The position numbers and the translations under genes were made by a program. Under the pieces are notes generated by a model that did not search any database, was not told where the DNA came from, and saw only the letters and a list, made by a program, of their open reading frames with translations. This document shows positions 11,505 to 23,800 of a stretch of DNA of 64,000 nt, one piece after another (position 1 is the first letter of the stretch; each line of letters begins with the position of its first letter). Origin of the DNA: Gonapodya sp. JEL0774 (taxonomy: Eukaryota; Monoblepharomycota; Monoblepharidomycetes; Monoblepharidales; Gonapodyaceae). The stretch is taken from NCBI GenBank assembly GCA_027604505.1, contig JADIIX010000010.1, forward strand, positions 1 to 64,000. The letters run 5' to 3'.

Positions 11505-13666
11505 ATGTCTCGAAACGCTCATGGCAGACAAGTGCCTGCAACGAACGAAACAAGCCCTCTTCTTCCATCAACCGGGAACGGTCGTGTCACCCGCTCCTCA
11601 GACGAATCTGCTCCAACTTGGATATCGTCAGGGCGCGCAATCGCAACTCATTCGTGGCGTGAGTAAGAGGATATGCAGCGTCCACAATAATTGACCTCTG
11701 TCTTACTTATTTCATCGTCAGTTAATGTACTGTTGCTATTGGTTCCCGTGGCAATCGTCGCCGGAGTAACTGAGTGGAGTGCCCCGTGAGTCCAAAATGC
11801 GGCATTGCGTACTGCCGGACAATTCGTGCAATTGAGCTTTCGCTTGCCTCAGATGGGTATTCACAATCAACTTCTTTGCCATGTAAGTTGTTTCCGTGCA
11901 GCTGTTGTCGCCACGCGGGTTTTCACATCGCGAGTAATTACTTTGATGACGGAACACCAAGTCTCCCGCTCGCGCAACTACTGGGATTCGCAACTGAGGA
12001 GCTCGCTCTGCGCACAAGCCAAACAATTGGTGGTTTATTAAATGCCACGTTCGGAAACGCAGGTACGGATTGGTCTCGCTTCTTTGATTTGTCCGTTGTC
12101 ATCTAACTCAGTTTTGGGTCTATGGCACACCCCTGTATCACGATTAGTCGAACTCATCTTGGGGATAGCGGCTCTGCAGAAGGGTCTTGTCAGAATCGTC
12201 CAGGCCAGCCTGATCGGATCCATTCTCTCGAACCGTACGTTTGGGGAAGTGGGAATTGAATGTCCAGCTGCCGGATCAAGAATCTGACTTGTCTCTAACG
12301 AACCTTTGGCCCTTCCCTCAGTTCTTTTTGTGACAGGACTTTGCTTTTTTGTCGCTGGCATCAATTACAAGGTTCAATACGTCTTTCAAATTGTGTTGTT
12401 GAACAGTTGGCATAATCCTTTCGTTCTCAGGAAGTGACGTTTAATGCACCAGTAGCGAACATTTCCGCCTCACTTCTTGCGATGGCAGCTGCTGGAATTC
12501 TTATTCCTGGGGCTTTCTTTGCTCAACTGGTGTGTTCTCATCACAGATTTCACTTCTCCGTGGGTTGATTTTCCATGCAAATCACTCCTTCAATATGCAC
12601 AGTTGACAGACCCCGACAATGATGATTCTGGAACCGATTCCAAATTGACAAATGTCTCCCGTGGTGCGGCAGCGATCCTTCTCGCAATTTATGTCGCGTA
12701 CCTGTTCTTCCAGTTGCGATCACATACATATATGTTTGCAGTTAAGTAGAGTTTTTCTGGGCAAGAAAATGACAGGTATTAACGCTCATGTAACTATGAA
12801 TTATTCAGGATGAGCAGGAGGAGGAGGAAGAAGCAGAGGAATCCCAGTTGAACCTCCCTGGTGCATTAGCGCTCGTGAGCCCCTCGTGTCTAATCTGGTT
12901 TTGCGTTGCTGAGAACTTGACAGTTCTTTGCGCCTTCAACCCTAACATCCTTTCAGCTCTTTGTAACCACTCTTTTGATCGCAATATGCGCCGAGTTCTT
13001 GGGTAAGCGGTTCACTGCCATTAAGATGTCCGCAACATTCTCACTTATACACTGTTATGCAATTTATAGTTGGCTCCATTGAAGGCCTAAGCGACGAATG
13101 GGGACTCACGAAGTCTTTCGTAGGGCTTGTAATCTTGCCCATTGTGGGAAACGCAGCTGAGCATCTTACGGGTAAGTATAGGACATGTCATCCGAATCGA
13201 TGTGCCACTCAGTTTAAGAATGATCATGGTTTAGCTGTCACGGTTGCTGCAAAAAACAAGATGGGGTTGAGTTTAGGGATCTCGATTGGGTCTGCCCTTC
13301 AGATTGCCCTCTTCGTTGGCCCGGTGCTCGTGCTTTCGGGATGGGTGATTGGTATTCCGCTAACTCTTCAGTTCGGAGTGTTCGAAACTGGTGAGAGGAA
13401 CCTGAGATGGCGTCTTCAGTTGCCCAGTATAACAAGTTCGTTGTTCTGCTCTTAAACCATCAGCCGTAACCTTCATCTCAATTTGTAAGTAATGGTTCTT
13501 TTGTTTACTTGCCGGTGGTTGGTCAGTGTATGACGCATTTCTTGGCAACATGGTGGCAGTCATTTTGAACCAACTGGTCGTTGATGGAAGCTCCAATTAC
13601 CTTGAAGGTCTCCTTCTGCTCGGCACGTACGCGATTACTTGCATATCTTTCTACTACATGCCTTGA
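11505..13666 (+). CDS. VCX1: Vacuolar Ca2+(H+) cation exchanger, VCX1/CAX type
   Basis: Exports Ca2+ from the cytosol into the vacuole in exchange for protons (CaCA superfamily, CAX family). The first exon (from ATG 11505) is a hydrophilic N-terminal tail, [20 protein letters not shown]. Later exons give [39 protein letters not shown], then [19 protein letters not shown]. The latter two form the first alpha-repeat (GNAVEL, ion site). Next come [27 protein letters not shown] and an acidic loop ([13 protein letters not shown]). The second alpha-repeat reads [28 protein letters not shown], followed by [18 protein letters not shown] and [21 protein letters not shown]. The stop is TGA at 13664-13666. 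About ten short introns are needed. Both conserved GNA[AV]E motifs are intact, so the protein should work. Confidence 0.93.
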
Positions 13667-14198
13667 TCTGTGCCAGTGGATTGCATATCTAGCTGATTGG
13701 ATGTATAGCTCACGGGTACATAAATACTGAATTACTAATCTTATTGGACAACAAGATGGGTCCTTCCGTGTAGGCCAAGAGATTTGACATAGCGATAGCT
13801 TTGTCGTATTGAACACATTACTGTAATTGCCCATTTTCATTTCTCTCGATATGAACATTGTACATGTCACACACAACAACCTGGAACCCCAAGTAAGGTG
13901 ACATGAGCCGGCTTTGTGTGGAGCGAATGTATCTTGCACTATCGCCTTCGTGTTCGCTCATCAACTTGGAATGACCCAAGGGCTGCGAAGGACAAAAGAA
14001 TGCTTTCCAATATCCACTTTGGAGAGAGTGATATTACTACAGGGGTGGCGAGCATAAGCGTATCTTGTTATCTGGGTTTGTATTGCATTAGTAGTACTAT
14101 TAGATGTAGGAGGTACTTCCACCTCTCCCCGAATACAATGAGTCACGTAGGGAGGAGACACCATTGCCATCGACTCCGTCTACGAGGAACAGCATAAT
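13667..14198. other. Convergent intergenic region
   Basis: 3' ends of the exchanger (plus) and the phosphate symporter (minus) meet here. AT-rich, no conserved reading frame or terminator-like structure that I can support. Confidence 0.3.
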
Positions 14199-16704
14199 CT
14201 AAACGCGCTTGGGAGCGTTTACAAATATGGCCATGAAAATACCAGCGACGCCACCAGCAATTGGGAGGGTAACAATCCACGAGAACATGCACCATGCCAG
14301 CAGCTTCCAGTTGCTATTGATGGACATGTGTCAAATGTTGGCATGTCCAAATCACATTGGGCGACAAACACTCACATCGCCGAAACCTTGGCGTTACAAA
14401 GACCAACACCGGCGGTTGCACCGGTGATGCAGTGGGTGGTGGAAACCGGGAGGGAAAGGTACGAGGAGGTAAGGACGGTAAGGGCGGCACCGAACTCCAT
14501 CGCTAGAAAGTGTAGATAACGCTTGAGTAAACAGAAAAAGAGCAAGTGTAAATTTATTCTTACAGAATCCACGCGAAGGGGAGTGGTAAGTGATGTGGTT
14601 ACCGAGAGATCGCATGACGTTGTAACCGTAGGTGAGGAGACCAATGTCGATGGCAATACCACCCAGAGCATAGATCCAGGTCTCAATGTTCACGGACTTG
14701 CCGAGGCGAAGACATTGACCACCTTGACTCCACACAAGGTATATGAGGGACAGGGGGCCAACGGCGTTGGCGACATCGTTGGCACCGTGGGCGAAGGATG
14801 CGAGAGAACAGGTGAAGATTTGGAGGAAAGAGAAGAGTTCCTGATGAAGAGAAGGGTCAGATCATCAACAGGCAAAAATAAGAGAAGAGTTGTACTTACT
14901 TCTGCGCGAGAATCGTACTTAATGGCCAAATCGTGGAGCTCGTGGTACCTCTCAGCATCGTGATTGGCGACTTCAACACCAGTTCCGTGAGTCAAAATAG
15001 CGGCAGCCTTGCCAAGAACGGTAGTTTGGGCGGCACTACAAGTAAATTCGTAACAAATTAAGATCTGGTTGCTCAATGCATCAGAAGCAATCAAGCTCAC
15101 GAGTATTCGGCGAACGTTCCGGGAGCAAGGGCTGGAACAGGAGGGACAATGGGGATGTTCTCGGCATCGCCATCCTTTTTCTCTCCCTCCTCGACAGAAG
15201 CGGCGGCACGTTCAGCCCTCATGCGTTCCTCACCCCACGGCGTGAGAGCTTTGGTGCGTTTTGGCTGCTTTCCAAGAAAGGGAGTAACAGGGATGTGCCA
15301 TGGCTTGAGGTCTTCCTCATCGTAAAGCACACGCCTGAGCCACTGTGATCGCAAGAATGTAAGAGAAGTCAGGTGCAGAACACTTTACCGCGTAACCTAC
15401 AGGCACGTAGAAGAACCAAGCGAATAAACCGCAAAGAATCGCAGCACCAAAGATACCACCGAAGAAAGCGGCCTGCTGGCTAGGCGGCATGGCTTCGGGC
15501 CTGGAATATTTGACAATGGCCCATTCAGCATTGGTAAAGCAGAAGCAAGATAGGCGTGGCTCACTTAGATAAGTTACCGGCGCCCTTGATGCAAATGTAG
15601 AAGAGGTTCAAGCCGATGGTCTGTGGAACACGACATTTAGTGTCGGGAGTGCAAGCAATCACTCTGTTTCGAGATGATCAAACTCACGAAGAAGAAAAAG
15701 AAAGGAAGCGTGCGAAGACCCATCTCGAAGGGGTTGCGAGACTTCATCACAATGAACTTGATGAAGAGGTACACAACGGCCGCAACAATACCAGCGACGA
15801 TGGGAGAGGTGAACCATGAAGTGACAATTTTGCCGATACCATCGTAGCCCCAGATAACATTGCCCGTGCCGTAAGTGGCGATACCCATGCCGATGCTAGA
15901 GAAGGCGACAATCAGGTGAGGATAAACTTGAGGCAAAAAGGATTCCGATTCTCACATGGCACCAACAATGGAGTGGGTGGTGGAAACAGGCATGCCGAGG
16001 TACGTAGCAAAGAGAACCCATGTGGAGGAGCCGATCAAGGCACACCACATGCCCAGCATGAGAAGTTCCGGGTACTGAAGAAGGATGTGAGGTTCGATCC
16101 CACGAGGGTCCACTGCACAAACTAAAGGCGTACCTTTTGGAAGTCACCAAGGGTGATAATACCGTTCTTGATAGTTTCGGCGGTAGATTTTCCGAGCAAC
16201 ATGGCACCGCCGAACTCCGTAACTGCAAACGAAAAGTTCGGCCAGTTAGAGTCAGTCACACGCGAAGGCAAAAACGACCAACGCACAAGTTGCAATAATG
16301 CAAGCAGTCCGGAGGGAAATGGTCTTAGAGGCAACGGCAGTAGCAAAAGAGTTAGCCACATCATTGGCACCGATACCATAGGCATCGAGGAACGCCTGGA
16401 TCAAGCCAAGGGCAAAGCTGGAGAGAGAAAGGACGGTGAATATATAATCAACAGTTGGGGAAACGAGAGCTACTCACAGCCAAGAATAGTCGTGCGGTTG
16501 CCTGTAGAAGTGGAGATGTCACGAATCGTCAGTCCGCGTACTAACTCACGTATCTTCGCGTCGTCGATACACGTTGCAGCCATTAACGTTACTTACATCG
16601 TGGAAGGGTTGGGAGCTTTCCCATCGGGACACTGCATAGGGGACATGAGACATGACATGAATCCAATGAATCACACAGATCCTAGAACTCACGACAGTCG
16701 ACAT
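14199..16704 (-). CDS. PHO89: Na+/phosphate symporter, PiT family
   Basis: High-affinity sodium-coupled inorganic phosphate transporter of the plasma membrane (PF01384). The start MSTV at 16704 is followed at once by a GTGAGT donor. The N-terminal duplicated motif reads [20 protein letters not shown], then [15 protein letters not shown] and [21 protein letters not shown]. These are followed by [17 protein letters not shown], the [11 protein letters not shown] signature, a long helix set ([20 protein letters not shown]), a central hydrophilic loop, the second [18 protein letters not shown] motif, [20 protein letters not shown] and a second [18 protein letters not shown]. The C-terminus is FVNAPKRV. 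Both halves of the internal repeat keep the GANDVA and PVSTTH residues. Many short introns interrupt the gene. The 915 bp upstream belongs to this gene alone, because the next gene also runs on the minus strand, and it carries CACGTG boxes like those bound by Pho4 in yeast. Confidence 0.94.
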
Positions 16705-17619
16705 TTTGCCGTTCTTGAATTAGAACTCCGCAATGGGAAAAGAGCCACCTATGAGCCGATGTGGAGTTGAGATGTGAAGAGGACAGTTGGATCGTTGGAG
16801 ATGGAAATAGTGGAAGGGTAGTAAGATCGTTGGAGGGGGAGATGGGGGAGGGACCGTGTGAATCGGATGTGCGCGGAACGTTCTCGTCAGGACCGGCAAC
16901 TCACGGAAACAAGAGAGTTATGATGAAAACGAAGTACGAAATGGTGAAACTATAAGTGCCCTGGAGAGGTTGCAGGCAGAGTGTCGAGCACGTGCTGGGG
17001 CAACGCACGTGCTCAGTCCGATCAGCCCTGATTTAATTAAAATTTCATATTCCCAAGATCTGCTCCAAAACAAGCATAAATTCACTGGGTCATGTAAGCA
17101 TTGCACACTGCTTGGTGCAGATTCATGCTTCAAAGATGTCTTGTGGAATTGGTATGAGATGGAGGATACCATTTGGTGGTTCGGACTCTTGATGAAGACT
17201 CCAAGGCCTTTTGAATGCTTCCGCTGTCCTCATCATCTGAAAACTGTGCTGACTTTTCTATCGTGTGGACGATTCGTAATATCATTTGCCCCTCGGCAAT
17301 CCCACGCCACACATTCCGACAAGTTCATGCGTCCGCCACGTGCCCTGAAACAAAATTAAGCTTCGCACACGTCAGCACGAGCATGAAAAGAGAAAACGTT
17401 CTTGCTCATTTTTCATATTTAAAATACCAGATCAGAACTCACTTGCAAACTCATCACAACCCACCAAGTCAAGGAAGGGGGGGCGACAAGGCAAGAAATA
17501 CCCTTACGACAGTATTTATTGCAGATTCATGTACACAATGAAGGTCAACAAAAACACTGAAAGGCCTCGCAAGCATACAAATTGCACAAATTGCACAATG
17601 AACGTTGTGTACAACGAGA
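16705..17619. other. Upstream region of the phosphate symporter
   Basis: Between the symporter start and the L1 stop, both on the minus strand. Apart from the paired and single CACGTG boxes I see no gene. A short direct repeat, AAATTGCACAA twice, lies at 17578-17598, just past the L1 stop. Confidence 0.4.
16986..17014. promoter_or_regulatory. Paired CACGTG boxes in a perfect inverted repeat
   Basis: GAGCACGTGC at 16986-16995 and GCACGTGCTC at 17005-17014 are exact inverted copies around a 9-nt centre. Each holds CACGTG. They lie about 285-310 bp upstream of the phosphate symporter start. In budding yeast Pho4 (bHLH) binds CACGTG/CACGTT in phosphate-responsive promoters, including PHO89; that this fungus does the same is inference. 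A further CACGTG is at 17337-17342. Confidence 0.55.
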
Positions 17620-19209
17620 TCATTTCTTTTGCCCCTTTTGCAGCTTCGCAGCGGCCAGATGCTTACCGATTTCTTTGAGACGCACGGGAATGCGGATAGG
17701 GTGGTCTCGGGAAGTGAGGTGCAGGGAGTGGATTATCATGTCTATAAAAGCAATTGCCCAATTTCAAGAAATTCGTAGTCGGACAGGCGAGGAGAGTTCG
17801 CAGATTCGGCGATCAGGATGAGTGCGGGGAACGGGGAACAACGCAGGATGCACGCGACAAGAATGCGATATCAGGGAAAGACAACGCAACGCCAACGACC
17901 CAAACGAGTTTCACAAAAGCTCACGTTTTCTCTTGTTCTCATTTGCTTCCAACACCGCCTTTGCCACAGCACCGACATTCTCCCTCACGTCGTCAACCAA
18001 CCAGCCAACCTTTGCCACTTCCACCTCCACCACCCCACCATCTTTATCCGTCTCCTTCATTTCAAACGCCACCGAGCTCGCCGCACGAGCACCCTCGATG
18101 GCTGCGACGAGTGCGTTGGTTACGCCACCTTTTTTGGGGTTGGGCATCAGGCCGAGAGGACCAAGCACCCGGCCGAGTGGAGTTATGAGGGGGTACATGC
18201 TGGGTGTAGCGAGCGCGCGAGTAAACGAGGAGAGCTCGATCTCCCCAGATGTAATCTGTGAAACAATTTCATTGGAAAGGTAAGGTCACAGACTACACTT
18301 TATTTGAAGTTTCCAAAACCAACATCTGACGCTCGTCCGCTTTTGGTGACAACCGATCTGAAACACGGATTGCCTGTTATTTCTCAGGATCATTTCTCCG
18401 TCGGAAGGAGTCCTTCTTCCTCCATCGCAACGCCTTAACTTCCAATCATTTTCGAAATGAGTTCACGCTTCTCCACACTTTGCGACTGTATAGCCTTATG
18501 TCGTCCGATGTTTGTGCACCTCGCCCTGTAAAAACTCACCTTCGCGATATCCTTATTCCCCAGCACTTCTGCACCAGCTTTCTTTGCTTCCTCCGCTGCA
18601 GGTCCTTCCTCAACAAACACGAGAACTTTTTCATTGGCCTCCTTGCTCGCACTTCGAGGCAAGACTCCTCGAGGAACTTCGGCTTTGCCGCGAATGGGAA
18701 TAAACGATTTGACAGAGGTGTCCAGAGCGAGACGAATTCGTGCGACGATGTAAGAAGATGCTGGTGCAACCAACTATTGGAAATATGCAGTCAAGATGAA
18801 AATAGTGGGACGGAGACCCAGAACATCTCGCTCACTTCAATTGCAGTGATGGCCTTTGCAATTGACATGGGTTTGTCCTTTGCGGCATTGTCCTCAGGCA
18901 ATCGGGGCCGTTCTCGTTTGGGTGGTGACGGGGGCAATCGAGCGGGGGGAAACTGATGAGAGTGGGACAGCCAGGTGATGGATGACCACATACTCGAAAG
19001 CATCCACGTGGACGTACATGATACGGATTTTTATGACCAGAAACTGGCCGGAGATGCTGCAATTGCTCGTGGATTGACCGAGATGGAGCAAGATGCCGGA
19101 CGGGGCCTCTGGCGTCCAAACAGTCGCGAGTGGCGGGCCAAGAATGGATCGGAAACCTTGCTAAGCAAAGAGAGAATGGTGGGCCTCGCATGGGCGGCCG
19201 CGTCGGCAT
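17620..19209 (-). CDS. MRPL1: Mitochondrial large-subunit ribosomal protein uL1
   Basis: Component of the L1 stalk of the mitochondrial ribosome. The first exon from ATG 19209 (MPTRPPMRGPPFSL...) is Arg-rich and nearly free of acidic residues, as expected of a matrix targeting sequence. The second exon ends SIAKAITAIE. The third (18773-18540) has YIVARIRLALDTSVKSFIPIRG, then VLPRS..EKVLVFVEEGPAAEEAKKAGAEVLG, the usual L1 core. The fourth holds the signature LGRVLGPLGLMPNPKKGGVT followed by VAKVGWLVDDVRENVGAV. An intron with a GTGAGC donor near 17928 leads to a last exon ending KEIGKHLAAAKLQKGQKK at TGA 17620-17622. Family matches are clear; the first exon is less certain. Confidence 0.88.
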
Positions 19210-19325
19210 TGTGAAGAATCCTGGGCACGTTTCGATTTTCGCTTGTACAAATGTTGGCGGCTGCCCGTGATCTGTCACCTTCCCCCCTGACATACATATT
19301 ACGATACTCTGGCGCATATCCCACA

Positions 19326-20289
19326 ATGTCTATGGACCCACCATCGCATGAGGTACCTGCCTATGAGTTCATGGGAATCGATCCCATTGGACTCGCCAAC
19401 CTTGGAGGAGCGCTACTCACTCCAGATGCAGCGCTGCATTATATGTCAGCCTTTGAACGCATTTGGGACCGAGAGAGCATCAATCAGATGCGTATGACTC
19501 AAATTCAGTACTCAGGTCTAGGCAGAAAGAGTGAAATGGAAGATCGGTGGGTAGTTTGAGGTAATGGAGACGAGAACGTTTCACCGCGACGTTGGGATTG
19601 AGAGAACGCAGTGGATGAAGGAAGGAATCGCAAAGGACAAAGCCGCAAAAAACTGCAGGACGTGGACAACGGGTCATTATCCACCAACTGATACTCTCAT
19701 ACAACTTTGAGGTAACGTTTTGAACGACAAGTTAGCCTCAGAGACAACATCTCATCCTTCTCAGGCTCGAGCTTGAGGTTGATGTGAGAAAAATGAATCT
19801 CCGGACCTCGCGTTTTCAGTCCAAATTATCGCACAAACTGCCAATCTCTGACTGTTGTACAGTGCTGTATCCTCTGGCGTAGAGTACGTGGTAGATGAGA
19901 CGAATTCGCGGGCTCCCGACCTCTGGATTGTGCGCAAGGAGCGAATTTTGTCTCCTCAGAGCCGCAGTCTTTTGGCAGTTTATTAGTGGGTTTCTCTGCC
20001 TCTGTTGAACCAGAACCTGTGTGAATGGGAGAAAGCCAGTTGACTCTACATTTATATGCTTGGTGTTTGTGTTCTTTCAGCATCTCGAAGAATGTTGTTC
20101 TCCAGGCGCCGGACCTGCAAACACTGCTTGCCAACAGACTGGTAAGTCGAGGACTTCAGGTAACACTGAAATTCTCACACCACTTTGGCGTTGGGTTTAC
20201 AGAGAAGTGCTCAGTATCATTGTCAGAGGGCTCTGGAGGAACTGCGGGATCGTCAGAGATTCACAGGTTCAGCATACACATGGGATTAA
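19326..20289 (+). CDS. MED6: Mediator complex subunit 6
   Basis: Head-module subunit of Mediator, linking activators to RNA polymerase II. ATG 19326 begins MSMDPPSHEVPAYEFMG. The Med6 N-terminal pattern follows: GGALLTPDAALHYMSAFERIWDRES-NQM, an equivalent of the family's LDYFS.SPF.DR.SNNQ.L. A downstream exon (about 19880-19980) reads GVEYVV..APDLWIVRKERILSPQ, the most diagnostic stretch of the family (PDLWIIRKQ.R.SP). Another gives VVLQAPDLQTLLANRL, matching the conserved YQAPDL.S.L..R. The last reads SAQYHCQRALEELRDRQRF and ends TAA at 20287-20289. The middle exon joins are not fully resolved. The gene is short, about 200 codons, close to the lower end for fungal Med6. Confidence 0.8.
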
Positions 20290-20870
20290 TGCCGACTATT
20301 CACATGATTTAGCTAGAGTAGTATTGTTATGAGATTACCACAGTGAAACGATCCAGAAACTATTTGCTGCAGCAAAGACTTTCAGTGCCCATGGTCACTG
20401 CGTCTCCCTCCATCTTTACAGTAATTGAGCGAAAATCTCTGAAGCGAGAAACTGTAAACACGTAGTACATGCCCGAAGTTCCCTCTGCAGATTTTATCAC
20501 CCGGGCCACTCCACGCCGAGCATATAATCCCACTGGTGAAACGCCTCTCCGTCGGTGTTGTATCTTCTTTTCTCTCCACATCAATGTCCCTGTAGAAGAT
20601 TATATGTGAAAGTGTAAAACTTGAAGCTTTTTCTGAGATATCCATTGAGCATACAAGATCGGCAGAGCATCTAGAGATAGACTATGAAGTTTTGCTTTCG
20701 AGTGTCTACCGTTGGTTGTATCTGCCATTGGTTTTGCCGTTGGTTGTTTGACTGGATGGTTTCTCAGGTGGCGGTTTCCAGCACACAAATCAATGGACTG
20801 GGTGGCGAAAATACGGTCGCCAACACCTTGAGTTCCTTTCAACATTCACCACCATCACCAGTCCGCTGCC
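20290..20870. other. Intergenic region before the multi-KH gene
   Basis: Presumed 3' UTR of MED6 and promoter of the multi-KH gene. No gene or clear motif seen. Confidence 0.3.
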
Positions 20871-23800
20871 ATGGAGGAACCCGAGACACTATCCTTCACC
20901 GCCGAGCGCGCCTCTCTTGGTTCGCCGGAGGACCTGGAAACTGTGCCGGCAGACGTTGGGACGGAGTCCGAGCCGGACGCAGAGAAAGCTCCAGTGAAGA
21001 ATCCCACAGATGATTTTCCCGCTCTCCCTTCCACGGCACGCGTGTGGTCTGCCCCATCTTGGGGTTCTGTAGGGCAGTCACCTGGAGGGCCCGCCAAAGG
21101 GGTGAAGGCTGGCAAATCATTTGGCGCAGGGGCGAGCCCAGCCTCCGTTTCGGATGTATTCGAGATCCCTTATGGCCTGCAAGCTCGCAAGGCGACTTAC
21201 CCCGCCGAGGTTGTGCGCAAAGTCCGCGATGCTCACAAGGAAGTGGCGGTCGAAGTCCTGACCCGCAAGAACGGACCGTGGACGTTCACTATCCGAGGCC
21301 CATCGAGAGAGGCAATTGGTCTCGTGAGGCGGGAACTCATGGCAGGACTGAGCGTGAAGGTGGGTCCAGGTACCAACCGTTTGATCGCAATGTGGAGACC
21401 TTCCGGTTTCACATATCAGCGCACAGACAAACGCCTGATATCCATTTGTGAAATAATTAAATTGTGACGGAAACACTCCGCACTAGTCCCTGTGAGAGGT
21501 TCATGGAAATTCGGAGTATGGCGAGGTTTTGTGTCAGGCAGTGATTGGAATGTTTGTCGTCGTTTGCTGACTTTATCTGACAACCCTGTACTCAAACGCT
21601 CCTCTCCATTGCTTCTGCCTCTCCCAAATATCCATTTTCGACTTTGTTCGACCAAAGACCATCCTGCGCTTACCGGTCCCTTCATCGGTCCGCCCTTTCA
21701 TTATTGGTGCTGGTGGCAAGACCCTCAAGTCCATTACCCAACGTTTGCTGGTGGAGATCAACGTCCCAAAGCAGACGCGACGTGAGGTTGATGCTGCCGA
21801 GGCATCTGCTCCATTGACTGAGAATGATGATGAGGACATGGAAGTGACAATTACTGGTGACGTCGATGGTGTTGAGGCCGCGCGACGGGAAATTCTGGAG
21901 ATCGTCGCAACCAGAGTAAGTTATTGCAGTGAAGTGGAATTAATGCTCTACCAGATATTGCGTTATTGGAGGTTTCGATAACCGTGCAATCACGGGAATC
22001 CTGGAATTATCACTCAACTGACACTGGATTGTTATTACCCTTCATTCTATTCCTCCAGGCCACCAAATCCACCATCCGCCTTACTTTTCCTCGAACTTTC
22101 CACCCCTTTGTTCTCCGGGAGGCACCGACTATTTCCTCCGTCACTGGCGCTGCAATACACGTCCCCACATATGCGAGCCGGCGGGATCGTGAGAGAGAAC
22201 AAGGGAACGGCGTGGAAGGTACAGTGCAGTCGAAGAAAAGGAGGGATAATCCAAGGGATGATCTGGACCCAGACGAAATCGTTCTCATCGGAGAAAGGGA
22301 AAGTGTGAAGAAGGCGGCTGAGTCTTTAAAGGCACTCCTTTCGAAGCTTGTGAGTCGTGGATACTATGTGGTCATGTGCTTCCACTCTGATCAATCACGT
22401 CCACAATTTTGTTCAGCAATCCACCACCTCTCAGGCACTTCTTGTTGTCCCTCGTCACCAGCACCGCTTTCTGCTTGGTCCCAAAGGCTCTCACCTTTCG
22501 GAAATCTTGGAGCGCACCGGCTGTGCAGTCGAGGTTCCGCGCATTGCTGACCTTGATAATGAGGATGAAGACGGGAAAAGCGAAGAGGTTAAAATTATTG
22601 GTCCGAGGGAGCGACTTGCAGAGGGTCTGGCCGCGGTCTTGGAAAAGGTGGGAGTCGCGCATTCACCAATTTTATGTGAGTTTGACCACACTCACCTTCC
22701 GCTTGTAGGCCAACTCGCAGCACGCGGCATTGGTCCCTTTCTCGCAGTTGGTGTCTGATGTCGTGCAACGTGGACATTTGGTCCGGTACCTCCTTTCCAA
22801 GCAGCGTCCCATTCTACGTGAGCTTGAGCAGGCCCACTCCGTCGAGATTAACTCTCGGAGGATCCGTGACACACGTGTGCTGGAGATAACCGGCAAGTCT
22901 CGCTCTGCAGTGGAGGCCGCACTAGCGCGCGTGACAGAGCACGTGAAGGCAATGTCTGAGACGAAGCGGTTTGTCACTGTGCCAGTACCTCCTTCTCTCC
23001 ATGCACACGTGGTCGGCAAGAAGGGTGCCGGTCTTGATAGGATGAGGCAGAAGGTCGGAGATAAATTCGTGGACGCGGTAGTTCCTGGGGATGGAGAGCA
23101 GGATGTGGACGAAGATGAAGTTGTGGTGGTTGTTGGTGTTGAAGGAGTTCACGCACATGAGGTTCAGGGAATCGTCGATGGAGTTGTTAAAGGTGTTAAA
23201 GAAGCCGTTGGAGTTTTGGTGAGTTGGAATACTTGCCATACTATTCTGTTTGTGCTCCCCATATTGCGACACGTCCTTCACCACAGGCTGACTACACCTC
23301 TACTTCACTCAACATTGACGTGAAGTACCATGGGCGTTTGATTGGACACGGTGGTGCCACTCTCCGGGACTTGTTAGCTCCACCAAACAATGTTGTGTCC
23401 GTTAATTTCCCCAAAGTCTCTAAAGAAGATGAAACAGGGCCACTTCAGGCGAGCAACATGGTCGTCGTGAAGGGCCCGAAAGACAGAGTGGAAGAAGTTA
23501 CCAAAAAGATGAAGGAGATGGTCGCAGAATGGAAGCACTACGAGGTTATGTGCGGGTTTGAGGAGGTTGTTCAGGTTCCCTTTGGTGAGCATCAGAAATG
23601 TTTCTCTGATACGCTATCAAATATCAATAATCACAATTATGTGCAGGTCTTGGGAAAAAGGTTCTGCAATCAGCGTCAGAGGAAGCCCCCGCTCGGGGTC
23701 GAGAACGTGATGCCTCGTTCGCTGGTGCTTGGGTGATCAAATCCATTCGCGAACGTGTCATCGCCGAGACAGCCCAGAAACCTACACCTGCCAATCCCGC

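Noticed and set aside
16090-16120. GGTTCGATCCC, like a tRNA B box
   Set aside because: It lies inside a short intron of the phosphate symporter and no A box, anticodon arm or acceptor pairing can be drawn.
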